From Certhia americana (taxonomy: Eukaryota > Chordata > Aves > Passeriformes > Certhiidae): a stretch of DNA of 64,000 nucleotides. The stretch covers positions 558,001 to 622,000 of the forward strand of contig JAGMWU010000035.1 of assembly GCA_018697195.1 (NCBI GenBank), in the 5' to 3' direction. The notes below the pieces were generated by a model that had not been told where the DNA came from, did not search any database, and was given only the letters and a program-made list of their open reading frames with translations. Below, in pieces: positions 1-12,955 of the stretch; positions within the stretch are counted from its first letter, which is position 1; every line of letters starts with the position of its first letter. Position numbers and translations under genes: made by a program.

Positions 1-3000
1 GAAACTCTGCTATCTCAAAAATATTTCTTCCCCACATCAGAGTTAACCCCAGAAGTTTCAAAGTTCCCCCATATAAAACCAGGGAAGACAGAGTCCAGAA
101 TAGCCAAAAGGCATCAGTTGTCAGTATCCTTATTTTAATGTCAGAGCAGGAACTTGAAAGTCAGCTTTCTGCAACCCAGTCCCAGTGCTCCCTTTATTTT
201 TCATATTTTTCATTTATGTTTTTCTTTCTTCTTAATTCCTAGTAAAAGTGATCATGAAGTAGCATTTTCAGGGAAAAAAAAAAGTTACCCCTCCTTAACA
301 GCTTTTTTAGAAACAGAGAACAAAAATAGCCAGACATTTTGCTACTTCTTAGTGTAACAAGCAAAACCAGGTATGTGAAGGAACATAATAACTTGCTTGA
401 TGAAAATACATATTTGTTTACATCAAGCTGAGAGTATTAATCTAGTCAGTTCTAAGGTATAAGGATGAAAATCATTCTGTTGAATAAGATATTAAAATAA
501 ATCAACATACTATTAACAACTATTAAAAATATTCTAGATTAAATTGGAAGTGAAGACATCAGGCTAATATTATTAGCCAAAGAATTTTCACCACTCATAT
601 GAATTTAAATTATTTAAACAAGTTTCAACATTTGAAGAACTTTCCTGCTCTCAAGGGAGATATTAAACCTATACATCAGTAATTCACAGATTGCTGCTGT
701 GCTAATCACCAGAATCTGGCTTTAATTCCACACAGCTAAAATCTCTCTTCAAATTAAGAGTGTTTAATTCACTAAAAACATATAAAAATCAAGCAGAAAC
801 TAAATAAACTTACTAATGACAGACAACTTAAAATGATACCTTTCCTTTAGGACCTGAGAAAGGGAGGTGCCTGATTGTATGAATTATCTGGAGAGTAAGC
901 TGTGATCTAATTTACATGGTAGTAGTGAGCACATTGCTTTCTAATTACTTCCTGAAACATTTGCACACTGAGCCGACGGAACCTGGAGTCCAGAGAGCAA
1001 AGAACACTATAGGGAAAAGGAATAGTCTGAGACAAAGGAGCTTACAATAAACATTTGGATACAATTTGCATGGGTGTGAGGAAAAACCTGGGTCATGATG
1101 TGGCAAAGATCAATGGTTTTCATTTCTCATCCTTCATACATTTTAGGGCTACTGTTGTGCAGCACTGCTCCCAGAAGAAACAGAAGATGAGGTAGTGGTC
1201 TTGCCAATTCAGCCTGCCTTAGGCAGGGGTCTTCTTTGTAGTCTCTTCTTGAATGACAGTGTGGTTTCAGAATGGCCAGCAGAAGATGTTAGGTTGTTAA
1301 TTTGTCCTTTTATTCTCCTTAGCCATTAATCAGATAGGCAGGAGCTTGCTCTTCTGTTCCCTCTGGAATTTTCCTGTACCATTCCTCAATAAACCTGGCT
1401 ATCAAAGGTAGCTTTCAGAGCAGTCACCAGCCATGGAAGGGATTAACAAATCACTTAAGAGCAACCTGACTCCTTGAGGAAAGAGGGGCTTTATACTCAA
1501 GATCTAACACATTCTCTGCAGATACTGAAGCTGACCCACTATGAATTACTAAAGAGGTTTGAAGGAATGCAAAGTTCTATGCGAGAATTCATTTACAGTT
1601 ATATTTATTGAACAGCAGGGTAAGTCCAAAAAATTCCTTTTTGATTTCTTTCCTAAAATGAGACGAAGTGTCAGCTATGCTTTAGCTTGTCTGACAACCT
1701 TTATTTCATGCAGGCTGTCAGACACATGTGTTAAAAAGTCCCAATGACAACTCTGGTTCCCCTAAAAAGCTTAGGTTTTTATCTAGGAAGTCCTATATGT
1801 TCTACAGGTGAATCTGGAACTTTCTGTGATGTTAGGCAAATAATGCTGCCTCTGGGAGTCTTCTAAATCTGCGTGTGGTTTACACTTCAATTTAATGGAT
1901 TTAACCCCGTTTCTTTAAAAGAACCAATAAAGTAGCTTCATTATACGCTTCTGGCTGTGTTAAGAAGTTCTTACAGCTGTTTCACTGAGAGGGTCTTCAA
2001 TCTTCCTTCTTTGAAGAAAGGACTTAAAATTTGGCAGGATCCTTTTCACTGTCACTATGCAGTCTCACCCTGTGCAGACATGCTCTAAACTTCTGAGAAA
2101 AATCAGGAGTTTGCACGTGCTCGATGAAAGCTTGCTAGAGGGTATCAAGCAACATTCTTTACAGAGCCTGTTTTCACATTTTGTCTTCCAGACTGAAGAG
2201 AACTTTTCCTTGCAACAGCTCCTCATGGCTGCCAGAAACAATTATGGCACTGGGCACTGGAACAGAAAAGAGGCAAACAGTCTTCCTGTGTTCTCAATGT
2301 TCTTCTTGTTATACACACAGCTCAGAAAAAGAATTACTTGGGTTGGAAGACACAGCACTCATAAAAAACAAGTGAGTGAAAAGGGTAGGGGGAGACTTGA
2401 CAGGAGAAAACCAGAAGAGGCAAACTGCTGGGAAAAGTGTTAAAAATATTAATTAGTACTACTAATTCCAACTTAGTACTACTAAGTACAACTACTTCCC
2501 ACAAGAACCTGGAACAGAACACACAGTTCTCAATTTGTAAGATTCCTCTGCTGTAGGTATCCTGTTGGGAAAGTCACTGCTGAACTGCATGAGTCTTCTC
2601 CACACTGTGGTCAACCCACAAAGGAGATGACAGCTTATGGCTGTTGCCAAGTATTTCTTTTTGAAGACACGCAAAAGCCTCTGCCACAGGTCAGTAAAAT
2701 CCCTATTTAATATCAAGATAGAAGCCTGTGTACCTCCACCAGAGAACAATTCTATTTTTCAGGAAGGTCGTAATTTCCTTTACTGCATTCTACCTTGTCA
2801 GATAGGACAGTACATTAAAATCTAGATAAAATATGACACATGCTGCAAAGTCTCATTCAAAGTTTAAAACAGGTCAGCATTGAATTCACCTGTACAATCT
2901 TTAATTGCTTCCTGTGTGCATAAAGAACCTACTTCTTCTTTTTAATATTTGACATGAATATATTTGGAATCCCTGCTTCATTCAATAGTCAAGAAGTATA

Positions 3001-5200
3001 GTGTTTAGGGAACAATTAAGGCCTAGGTTTTGAATAAGGACATTGTCATGAGACTTCTGCCTCATTTCCTCCAAAAGGCAGACAGCACCCTGAAATGAAG
3101 CAAAAATCAAAGATTGGTCTTCTCTTCTGAATGTGAATTTAAAAGTCCCTGTTGAGCTGAGTAAGAGGAGATCCTGAGGGAGGGAACTCAGCCTGTGAGG
3201 GAGCAGCCTATGCCAGGAGAAAGGTGAGGGGAGAGAAAGCAAGGTCTCACTCATGCAATGGAAGACTGCTCTGTTGGAACTGTTCTGCCTCTGAAGTCTG
3301 CCAGAAGACCTGAATTCTTACAACAGTGACATAAGTCAAGAAAATCTCTGCTTTTCACACTTCAAGCTCTATAAGCACCTCAAAACCATATGAGCAATCA
3401 GGCCTAAAGTCTCCTGCATTCTGAGGAATAGGCATTCCTGACAAAACAGGATTTGCTCTCAGTCTTTCAAGTATCCAGCTGTTTCTGTGAGAGCATAGAA
3501 AGGAGCTCATTTCACAAAATGAATTATTTCTTGCTTGCAGGGAACTCATTTAATATAGCAGCAATTGCATAGAAAAAACCCACATGGAAATTAGTTACTG
3601 AAAGCAGGGTTTGGCTAGAGGTCACAAACAAAGCAAAAGGGGAAAACATTGATTATGCAACCACAAAGCTATGCTGTGTTGTCAGCTCAACTGAGGTATA
3701 TTTAACTGGAGTAACACAGTTCCATATACGGATAGACAGGCTTGCCTGAACTTCAGACACTGTGCCCTCTGGGACAAAACACCCTACTGCCCAATAGGGC
3801 TAGGAAGATAAATGATTCCTGAACTAATTAAAATAAAGTTATTGCCCAGAATTTGCTATTCCTGTAAACAACAGGTGCATGCTAGGAACTAGGATGTAGG
3901 GCTACAGGAACCCAAAAGGACTGAAATACCCCCAGCTTTCTTGTCAGTTCAGAAGTAGCCAGGAGAAGAGTATCTGCTTTTCTGCACATTCAGTTGGGAA
4001 ACAGATGAATCCCTAAGTCTTTACCCTCCATTAAAATCTGCTGCACCAGAACATAAAACTAAAACATGTTTTACTTCCACCTTGAATAACTTTGGAGATA
4101 CATAGTGGATTTCAACTCCATCTCTTTTGGACAGCTGCAATTACATTTCATTTCCTCACAGAACTTAACTTGAAAAGCACAACCAGCAAGTGATTTAGTA
4201 ACCTATGTGACAGGAGAAAATATTGCAAAGAGTCCTGAATTCCCAGAATATTAAACCCATGAAGGACTGTCCTCATGTCTGAGGATCAGATTCTTAAGGT
4301 CCAGTCTGCACAAAAGCTTACAAGGCTCTTGGCTCAACAGAGGGACCACAAACGTTGTACTCTATGGAGCCACTCAACATAATCTGAAGAGAACGTTTCC
4401 TTCATTGTAGCTGCAAAATACCATAAATAGGCATTCCCTTCACTTCCTCACAAAGAACAAAATCTCCAACTTGGCTCAGTAAGACATCTGCTTCACTTGG
4501 GGGAGAGAATCCCCTTCATTTCTTTCCTACAACTATGACTGTGTAATAGAATCAATAACTGAAACAAAAAAGGACTAGTCTACATTGTGCTCATTTTCTC
4601 TGACTTTTTTATCTGCAAAAAAAGATTACAACAGTAAGCTGGAGAAAATTTCATTCCCTATATGCCCTCAAGGCAAAGTTAATTCACAGCAAGTAAGAGG
4701 ACAGAATAACATGGAAATCAAAGGGCTGTTATAACCACTCTCAGTCCTACTTGCCCCAGACACTTCACAGCTTAGAAGCTGAGGAAAGCTTTTTTCTTTT
4801 CTATTAAGTGGCTGTTGACTTGAACAGATTCAACTGTCATGCAAATTGTTTAGGTATTATGCATTATAATAATAAGGGATACGCATACATGGTTGACTCT
4901 GATACTGAGACAATTGATGCCTACCACAATTGGTAAGACTGGAGATTGAGTGCTCACAGCTATATGAAGTACAGTGTTGCTTGTTCTTTCTCCCTTACTG
5001 TCTCTAAAATGCTATAAAAATGAATAATTCACATGTCAGAACAACACTCCTGTAATGAACATGTAACATGCAATCTAGTCCCAGAGAAAATCTTCCTTTG
5101 GTTTTGAATAAAGAAAACATTTTCACCTATTTTATTTTCTCTTAATTCAGACAACAGTTGAAAACAACTAGCAGATAAAACATTTCTTGTTCTTTGTTTT
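1..5200. other. Upstream intergenic DNA, nothing coding recognised
   Basis: AT-rich sequence with scattered short open frames that show no family similarity and no splice-supported structure. The only structure noted is a pair of palindromes at 2451-2487. Confidence 0.7.
2451..2487. repeat. Two consecutive 17-bp palindromes
   Basis: AATTAGTACTACTAATT (2451-2467) and ACTTAGTACTACTAAGT (2471-2487) are each perfect palindromes with 8-bp arms around a central C. They are related to one another with a 20-bp period. Confidence 0.9.
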
Positions 5201-5214
5201 TTGTATGGAAATAC

Positions 5215-5555
5215 CATGAACACACTGAAGATACTAAACAGTATTGGTGCCAGTAGAGACCCTTGAGGGACACCACTCATTGCTGGTTTCCATTTGGACA
5301 CTGAGCCATTGACTGACTCTGATCTGCCTAATAGTCCTTCCATCAAATTAATGTCTTTCACAATTTAGAGGCAAGAATGTAGCAGAAGTCCAGAGGGATG
5401 ACATCAATAGCTCTTCCCTTGTTCACTGATGCAGTTAATCCACCCTTGAAGGCTGCAGGATCAGTCGTGCACAATTGGCCCTTGGTGAATATTGTGCTTG
5501 ATGAAGCCATGCTGGCCACCCCTAATCTAACTTCTGTAAAATGTTGCACACCTTG
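5215..5555 (-). mobile_element. Degenerate CR1 LINE fragment, reverse-transcriptase region
   Basis: On the minus strand, frames within 5029-5549 read pieces of the CR1 ORF2 reverse transcriptase: first a segment like KGQLCTTDPAAF, then NKGRAIDVIPLDF, then after a frame break MSGVPQGSLLAPILFSIF, corresponding to the conserved SGVPQGS..GP.LF.IF block. The DNA also matches the familiar avian CR1 text (for example AAGCCATGCTGGCC near 5505). The frame is interrupted, so this is an inactive relic. There is no 3' octamer tail here, so it is an internal fragment of a truncated element. Confidence 0.85.
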
Positions 5556-8500
5556 TTGGTGCTTTAATTAAGTATAGGCCTCTGTCATTTTAATTTAACA
5601 GAACTCATGGTACTCAGATGTGTGATATCATGTTTTAATGTGATCCAGGAAATGTGGCTCTCAAGCCAAAAAATGTTCCAGCAACAAAGGCTATGCTATC
5701 TGATTGTTCACTGTGAATAATACGAGATACTACAGAGCATTCATTGGTTTTCAGCAAGCAGCAAACTGTTACAGTACACACTATCCAATCATAATCTTTG
5801 AGAGCCAATGAGGGGTGACCTCATTGAGGTGAGGGTTTTGGAATTGCTGACAAAGCTACTAAAATAATCTTTTATTTTGGAAATTGAATATTTTGAGTCC
5901 TTGTACATATTGCAATTGAAAAGCTCGTGATTCTCTTATAGGACTGTTACTCCAGCAATGCCAGTGACTGACTATATTCTGCCTGCGGTCGTGATTTCAT
6001 TAAATCAGGGTAACAACTCTGAGAATAAATTTCTCCTACAAAACATGACTACAAACAGAAAAATCTAGACCCAACCTTTGTATCACAGTAAGATGCAAAA
6101 TTTTTGACAAACCACTGTTCTGCGGGTAACTATGACCTAAATTCCTCTAGCTGAATACTTTCTGCAAGCCAAACAAGGAAGAATTTACCAGTATGAAATA
6201 TACCCCTTTTCAAACTCATTGGCTTCCTAGAATTCATTGTCTTATCCATAAAGTTTTGCACCCTCTTGAAATTGCTTTAATTGATAGTGTGTGTCTGGTA
6301 CCCAGTAAACTGGTTCTGCTGCCATTTCCACTGCTTCTGTTTTTTCCATCACGTGAACAGAATTATCACTGCTTGTTCTCAGTTCTGGCTATTTTTTCTG
6401 GTTTTCAACCAGCTCCAAAGATTTGTTGCAATTCTTTATTGCCTCTGATTCACCATCTTTTCATTCATCATGTGTAGTTTCCTCATCTGATTTATGTATT
6501 TCTTTCACCAGCCTCTTTTATCCTCCAGTGCCTTATCCTCCATTTTTTTTCTCTATGAACACTTCTAAAGACATGAACCCTGCAACTATTCACTAAATGT
6601 AGTTAATAACTATAACTGTGTTTTGCCTCACTGAAAATTTATCTCTTTTTAAGTATGCCATCATGTAGTCCTCCTACAATAAGGCTGACTGTAATCATAA
6701 AGCAAAATTCAGTTTCACTAATGAATAGTTACCCAGAAGAAATCAGTGGGTTTGTTGCTGTTCCTGTTAGATGCTTCAATGCAGTTATTTATTCCTAAAC
6801 AAAACTTTCCTCTACAAGTTGGCATATGTCTAAGTTACTTCAGCTGTTGTCTTCCCTTCCACTTTCCATCTCCCATATAAGAAAACATTAGGGAAGGCAA
6901 AGGAAAACCAAGAGAAGTGTAAGAAATGCAGTAAAGAGAACAGAGAACAAACAGAAGGGAACCATCAGACTGAAGAATATGGGAAGAAAATTGAGGAGGG
7001 GGTGAACACCAAAGGAAGACAGGGAGAATCAGTGTGAAAAAAGAGAACTGAGCATGAACGGAGAAGAAAAAGCAAAGGAAAGAAAGATTTGGGGAAAGCA
7101 CCATAGCCATAGATAGCATAAAGATTAGACAGTAAGAAAGAACAGGCAAAGAGGAGACAGAAAACAAAAGAGATTAATCAAAACCAATTAAAAAAAAAAA
7201 AGGAGCCCTGGGGAGATGATCTGTATCAGAAATAAGGGGTTTTTTTAACCAAAATTGGAGATGCCTGGTATGATGGGGAACACTACAGACCAGAGTAGGA
7301 CAATAAACAGAATAAATATTTTAAAATAAATGAGCACAGAGTGACTAGAGCAGTTGTGCTGCTGTACACTCTAAATTGGAAAGAGGTAAAGAGGTAAGTA
7401 ATGAACATTAATCTGGTGCTTCTCTACAACTGAAAAGGAAAGCAGGATGCTAAAAGAAATAAGTATAAAACTAAGACTGAATATTAGGAAGGATTTTTTT
7501 CCTATGTGCTCTTGATAACTCTATGTGCTACAGTATATTGAGTAAGGATAATAAAATCACAGAGCCCTGCTGTCATCACACAATGATACATGGTACCAGT
7601 AAATGTACATTTTACATTGGGGTATATTGCTTCTGATTGCTTATTTCAGCCTTTTGCCAAGCTGTAGTCTGCCCCATTCTTGCTCAACATTATAAATATT
7701 TTTAATGGAAATGGAATACACATCAAAAGGTGTGATATAATTGTTTTATGAGGCACTGGTTAGACCTCATGCTTAGTTGGGCTCATTTTGCTACAAAAAG
7801 GCAATTACTGTACAACATAATGGAGTACATGGGATCACTTCAGCTTTTGAGATAATTTCTTATGAGAAATTGCATGTTGGCAGATGCACTGATTTCAAGT
7901 GAGGCACCCATCTGCATCTGAAGGCACAGGATTCTTCAACAAAAAGAAACCTGCAAAGTAACCAAATGAAACCCTTTGAAATTATATTATCAACCTGACA
8001 AAATATGCTTGTTTCTTAGGGTGCTTTCAATGCAGTCTTTGGTTATTACCATCATGCTCATCTTGCCCAAGGAAAAAAGACAGAGTGATTTGACAGAGGG
8101 CACTTGGCAAATGCAAAGCCTGAAATAATGCCATGAATTGGTAACATCAGCTTTGTTGAAATTGATATTAAAATTCTAACTAGCTCCTACTGTCCTGATG
8201 TTTAAGCACAGTTTTCCTGTCAGTTTGTCTATTAATTTATCAATCTAACCAGGAAAAATGACAGTGGCCTAGTTCTTTTAGGGACAGGTGGCAGATCCCA
8301 CTTGTAGCATCCTCTTTGAAGATTGTTGAAAGGACAACTAGCCCTTTAGACAAGTAGCTGTGCTGGGTAAAGGAATGTCTAGTGCTAATCTCCTTTTCTG
8401 AGTGGACATGGCACAACAGTTGGGTTTGAAGCACGGGTACATATTTGAGCAACAGATAACGTGCTTGTGAGGGCAGTGCATGGCCTTACAGGCATTTCCT

Positions 8501-11500
8501 AGCTCCTCCTTGGCAAATGCAACAGGCCAGATGGAACTGTTCCTTGGGCTGCCAGTTGGACCACCCTGGTTTGTACCAAACAGGATTTGAAAAACCCAAG
8601 GGGATGGAAAAAGTCTGAAAATTCGCAACTAAAAATAAACAGGAAATTAAGGCAGAACTGTTTCACATGAAGTGCCATAAGTAAATGAAACAGAATTGTC
8701 CAGTTGAAATTACCAAAATTATGAATTTAAGTGAAAACCACTGTGAATAGTGAAAATAATGCCAGGGCAGAAGGGAAAGGAAGAGCCATATTTAAACAAA
8801 AAAAGCTAAACAAACACAGCTTACAGCAATGTTATCACTAGAACCACACCTGGATATCTTCAATGTGAGGTAAAGGAATGTGTGCAGAAGTATGGCATGT
8901 TGAAGGTCTGAAATGTTAACTTCAGCAAGTTTCCTGTAACCTCCTTTGGAATTCCTTATTTGTCAAAGCATAGTCTGTTTCTTGAAAATTTTTTCCTTTA
9001 TGTAATAGCTCTGAAAAATTAAGGCTCAGGCCAAGTACATAATGGAAGCTTGTATGCTATAATTTGTAAGGATGAGCAATTAGATAGGAGAATCACTGTA
9101 TAATAACAACAAGAATACTTCACTACTTACCCAGGATCAGTTGAGATTCAATGCAGAATTTTTTCCAGATGAATGTTAAGACACTGTTGGTCTGTGAGGA
9201 CACATCATTTTAAAAAGACATTACTTAAGGGAAATATTATGCCAAAGAGAAATAGCACCACCTACAATTTGATAATACTGTTTAAAGCTCAACAAATCAG
9301 AAGAATCTCTCAAAAATACAAAGCACAATCCTTTGTTGACAAGATAAAAACTAGATGATCTACACATGACCTTTTCCTTCTGTAGGTTCTGATACTGCAA
9401 GGAGCTGTGAAATTGCTTTCTGACTATTCTATTTTAACAGTCACACCAACGAAACAAAACACAGAAAGCAAAGCATAAAAAGATATTATTTACACAATGT
9501 ATATCTATGTCAATATTGAGATACTGAGTAAAATACTTCAATAGGCTTTGAAGTACCTTTTGGTATTTCAATCATCTGAGACCTTGAGACACTAAAGGCT
9601 GTGTTTTATAATTTTGGAGTTTTACACAAATGCAGGCACTGGAGCACTTTCATCATCTAAACAGTTCCCCAAGAAATTTAAACAGAGTGAAGCACAATCA
9701 AGCCTTATCAGATAGCTTATTAAGTAGGACTTGCTGGGATACTTGAACTGTTTGCCAAAACAACACAAGCAGCCTGTGTTTGTGCAGCAGGCCAGGAGCC
9801 TTGAAAAGTCTTGCTCTTCAGCAAGGTGAATTCCATTTGGTTCTGTGGGGTAGGTGGGGAGCTGGGGAGGGAAACAAACAACAGAACAACAAAAAAGAGA
9901 CACTCCTTTCCTGCAGGACATAGGAAATACAGAGTATCCAGGACAGCAATCTGAAGAAGAATCACTTCAGAGTTCCTTGGATTTGGTGCACTCTCCCTAC
10001 AGTTATGGCCAGCAACAGAGTCAGAATCTCAGGTATTTGCACACCATCTCTGTCAGCACTTTTCAATGCAGCTGTGTCTGAAGTGTCATCAAAGGAAGGA
10101 CCTCACAGTGGTCATGCTTGTCTACCAAATGTCTTTAGTTGACCAGTGAAACAGCACAAGGTTTATTTTTCATTATTATTATTTTTAAGCCCCATGGCTA
10201 CAAGTGTAATCTTTTACTGGTTCACTCGGCCTTATGAGCACCAACAGTGTTTCTATATTTGGAATTTAAAGTAATAGGTAGAAGACAAATTCAATACAAC
10301 AGAGGCTGGCTAACAGAGAGGACATCATAGGACCATATAAGAAGGTGGAATGAAATTTGATCCTGCTTTAGCTGGAAGGCCACCTTCCTTTCTTTTGCTA
10401 CCAAAGTACCACTACACTTTAATATTCTAAAGTGATAATGCACAAGATGGAGGACGAAGCATTTTGTTGCTGTTTTCTGGGTATGTTTTTTTTGCCTCCC
10501 AAAGAAAATAACACAGAAGGGTCTTTACAGAAAGACCCTGGGCAAATTTGTAGCTAGAAATTATTCAAACTGAAATCAACAGAGACATAACCATTTTAAA
10601 CAGCTGATGTGCCTCCTCTTCTCTTTTACAAATGGGACTTGAATGTGGCCATAAAAGGATCATAGGAAGTTGCAGCACAGAATTTCCGTGCCTCAGACAC
10701 CAAGGACAAAATTCTGACTCTGCTACAGGTTTTAATGAAGCTTCTTCTTCTTTAATTCTTGGAGTACAGACACATCAAAAGCTAAGAATTTTGCAAATTT
10801 TCAGTAATTTAGGAATTTTCAATCTCATAGAGAGTAATGGCTTATGTCTGCTGTTCACAAAGTAAAAATTTACATTAAGACCCGAACAACTAATAGGTAA
10901 ATGAATCAACCTATTAATTTAACATTTTCTTTAAAAAAAAAAAAAAAAAAAAAATTAAATCTTTACTAATTTGCTCAGAACTATTCATAAGACAAAACCA
11001 GGAAATCATCATTTAGAATATTATCTATAGCTCAGAGTTCACACCAGAGTTCAACAAGTCTCAATTACTGCTCAGAGATATCTAATTTAATAATAGAAGG
11101 AAACATGCATTTTCTCCATATACAACAGTACCCTGATAAATGTTCTTTCTACTATCTCCATATTTCCTTAGTTTACTTAATATTTACTCTAATGTTACTT
11201 TATAGACTACTGTAATATCAATTAAGTGACAAAATCAAATGCTGATTGCCACTCTGTGCAGCAACATACAAATACATTTTAGATACAAATGGAAAATTAG
11301 CTTCCAACATGCTTAAAACAAAAGACTATAGTTATAGTGAACTAATTTACATAATGAAGATTTTAAAAATAATTGTACTCAGCTTTCTCTTTCATCATAT
11401 CTTATTCCAGTACCATGACTGTAGTGAGTTAATTTCCAAAAGCAGGTGATTCAGACATTGTTTTACCCATGACACCATGTGAAAATAAAATTAATTTTGA

Positions 11501-12680
11501 TGCACATTGCACCAAAAATGTCAATAGGTCCTGCAAACAGTGCTCTGCAGCAATACTCATATTTTTCAGTGTCAGCTAAAGTGTTTAATGAAAACTAATT
11601 ACCCATTCTCAGTATGAAGCATTGATGGAGTTGGCAGTGGAATCACACTTGGGTTGCAGCACTCCTCACCATCTCAGCCAAAATCCACACAGCCAAGGGT
11701 GTTGGCTACCTGTAAAGCAGTGATTTCATCATTTCCAATTGTCTCCTTTCTACAGATATGCAAAGAAATCAGAGCAGCAACCAATACAGCTCTTTGGAAA
11801 GCTGCTTTGTTCCACAAACAAAGCAAATTCAAGAAATTGCATCTCCACAGTATTTTACATTTTATTTTGAAAATGTAAAACTGCAACTATGAAAAAGAAG
11901 GAATCTTCATCATTCATTTGAACAGGAATATTTGAGTACTCATGTACTCATCTAATACATATTGATACAACAGATCCTCAGTTCTTTTCTATCAGAACAG
12001 TAATACATATTCCACAATGATTATAAATTGTGATTCACAAAGCATCAAACCTGTATGACTAAGCACAAAATCTCTCAAATGTTGTTGCTTTATGTCAAAA
12101 CAGCTTTTCAGAGCCCTTGACACAAATGAAAAAATGCATGTTTATTACATGTAGTAATTTAATAACAAAAACTGTAGTGTTCCATTCTATTTTGTGGGTT
12201 GCCATACACAAAGACTGCATCTTACATGCCAAATGAAGCAATGAAACATAATTCTCATTTAAACACTACAGAAAGTTACAGCACAGCCTGGCTAAATAAT
12301 TTTCTGGGAAGAGCATAGGTTTGGGAGTGGAAGAAAAATTTCCTATTACAAACAGTACTTAACACTTAAGAAGTGCTTTGCATTTTCACAAGGCTCCTCA
12401 AACAAGTATGTAAAGATTGTGAGGATGGTACAAGTAAGGGCACTGAAATGGGCATCCTTCTGTAAGAAAGATTTAAAGAAACAATTCTACTGTCCTATCA
12501 ATGTATGACTGAAAATATTCCATATTAATGTAACATTAATGAGTATAAAAATAAATGTAAGTATGTAAGTACACACATACCGTATAGCTAGCTAGTTAAC
12601 ATCTCTGCACTCACAAGAAATAAAGTATCAGCTGAAGTTCAGGTCCAGAAGAGAAGGATCTCCACAGTGAGGGGAGAATG
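5556..12680. other. Upstream intergenic DNA
   Basis: No gene recognised. A strongly purine-rich block lies at about 6880-7202 on the + strand and ends in a 12-A run. A 22-A run lies at 10933-10954. The remaining sequence is ordinary AT-rich intergenic DNA. Confidence 0.65.
10933..10954. repeat. Poly-A run (22)
   Basis: Uninterrupted run of 22 A residues in upstream intergenic DNA. Confidence 0.95.
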
Positions 12681-12689
12681 AGGAGAGAA

Positions 12690-12955
12690 CAAAGGGTAAT
12701 AACTTTAAAGCGACAGAGGACAGGTTGAGGTTGGATATTAGGAAGAAATTCTTGACTGTGAGGGTGGTGAGGCACTGGCACAGGTTGCCTGGAGAAGCTG
12801 TGGATGCCCCATCCCTGGAAGTGTTCACAGTCAGGCTGAATGGGGCTCTGAGCAACTTGGTCTGGTGAAAGGTATTCCTTCTCATGGCAGGGGGTTAGAA
12901 CTGGATGATCTTCAAGGACCCTCCCAACCCAAACTATTCCATGATTCTATGATAT
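12690..12955 (+). mobile_element. CR1 LINE, truncated 3' end
   Basis: The sequence includes TTGGATATTAGGAAGAAATT, GCACTGGCACAGGTTGCCTG, GATGATCTTCAAGGACC and the terminal CCATGATTCTATGAT, all hallmarks of the 3' coding end and 3' UTR of avian CR1 in plus orientation. It ends at about 12953 in the octamer-type tail. It is severely 5'-truncated, as most CR1 copies are. Confidence 0.93.

Noticed and set aside
2057..2443. 128-codon + frame as a gene
   Set aside because: No domain, start context, splice structure or composition to support coding.
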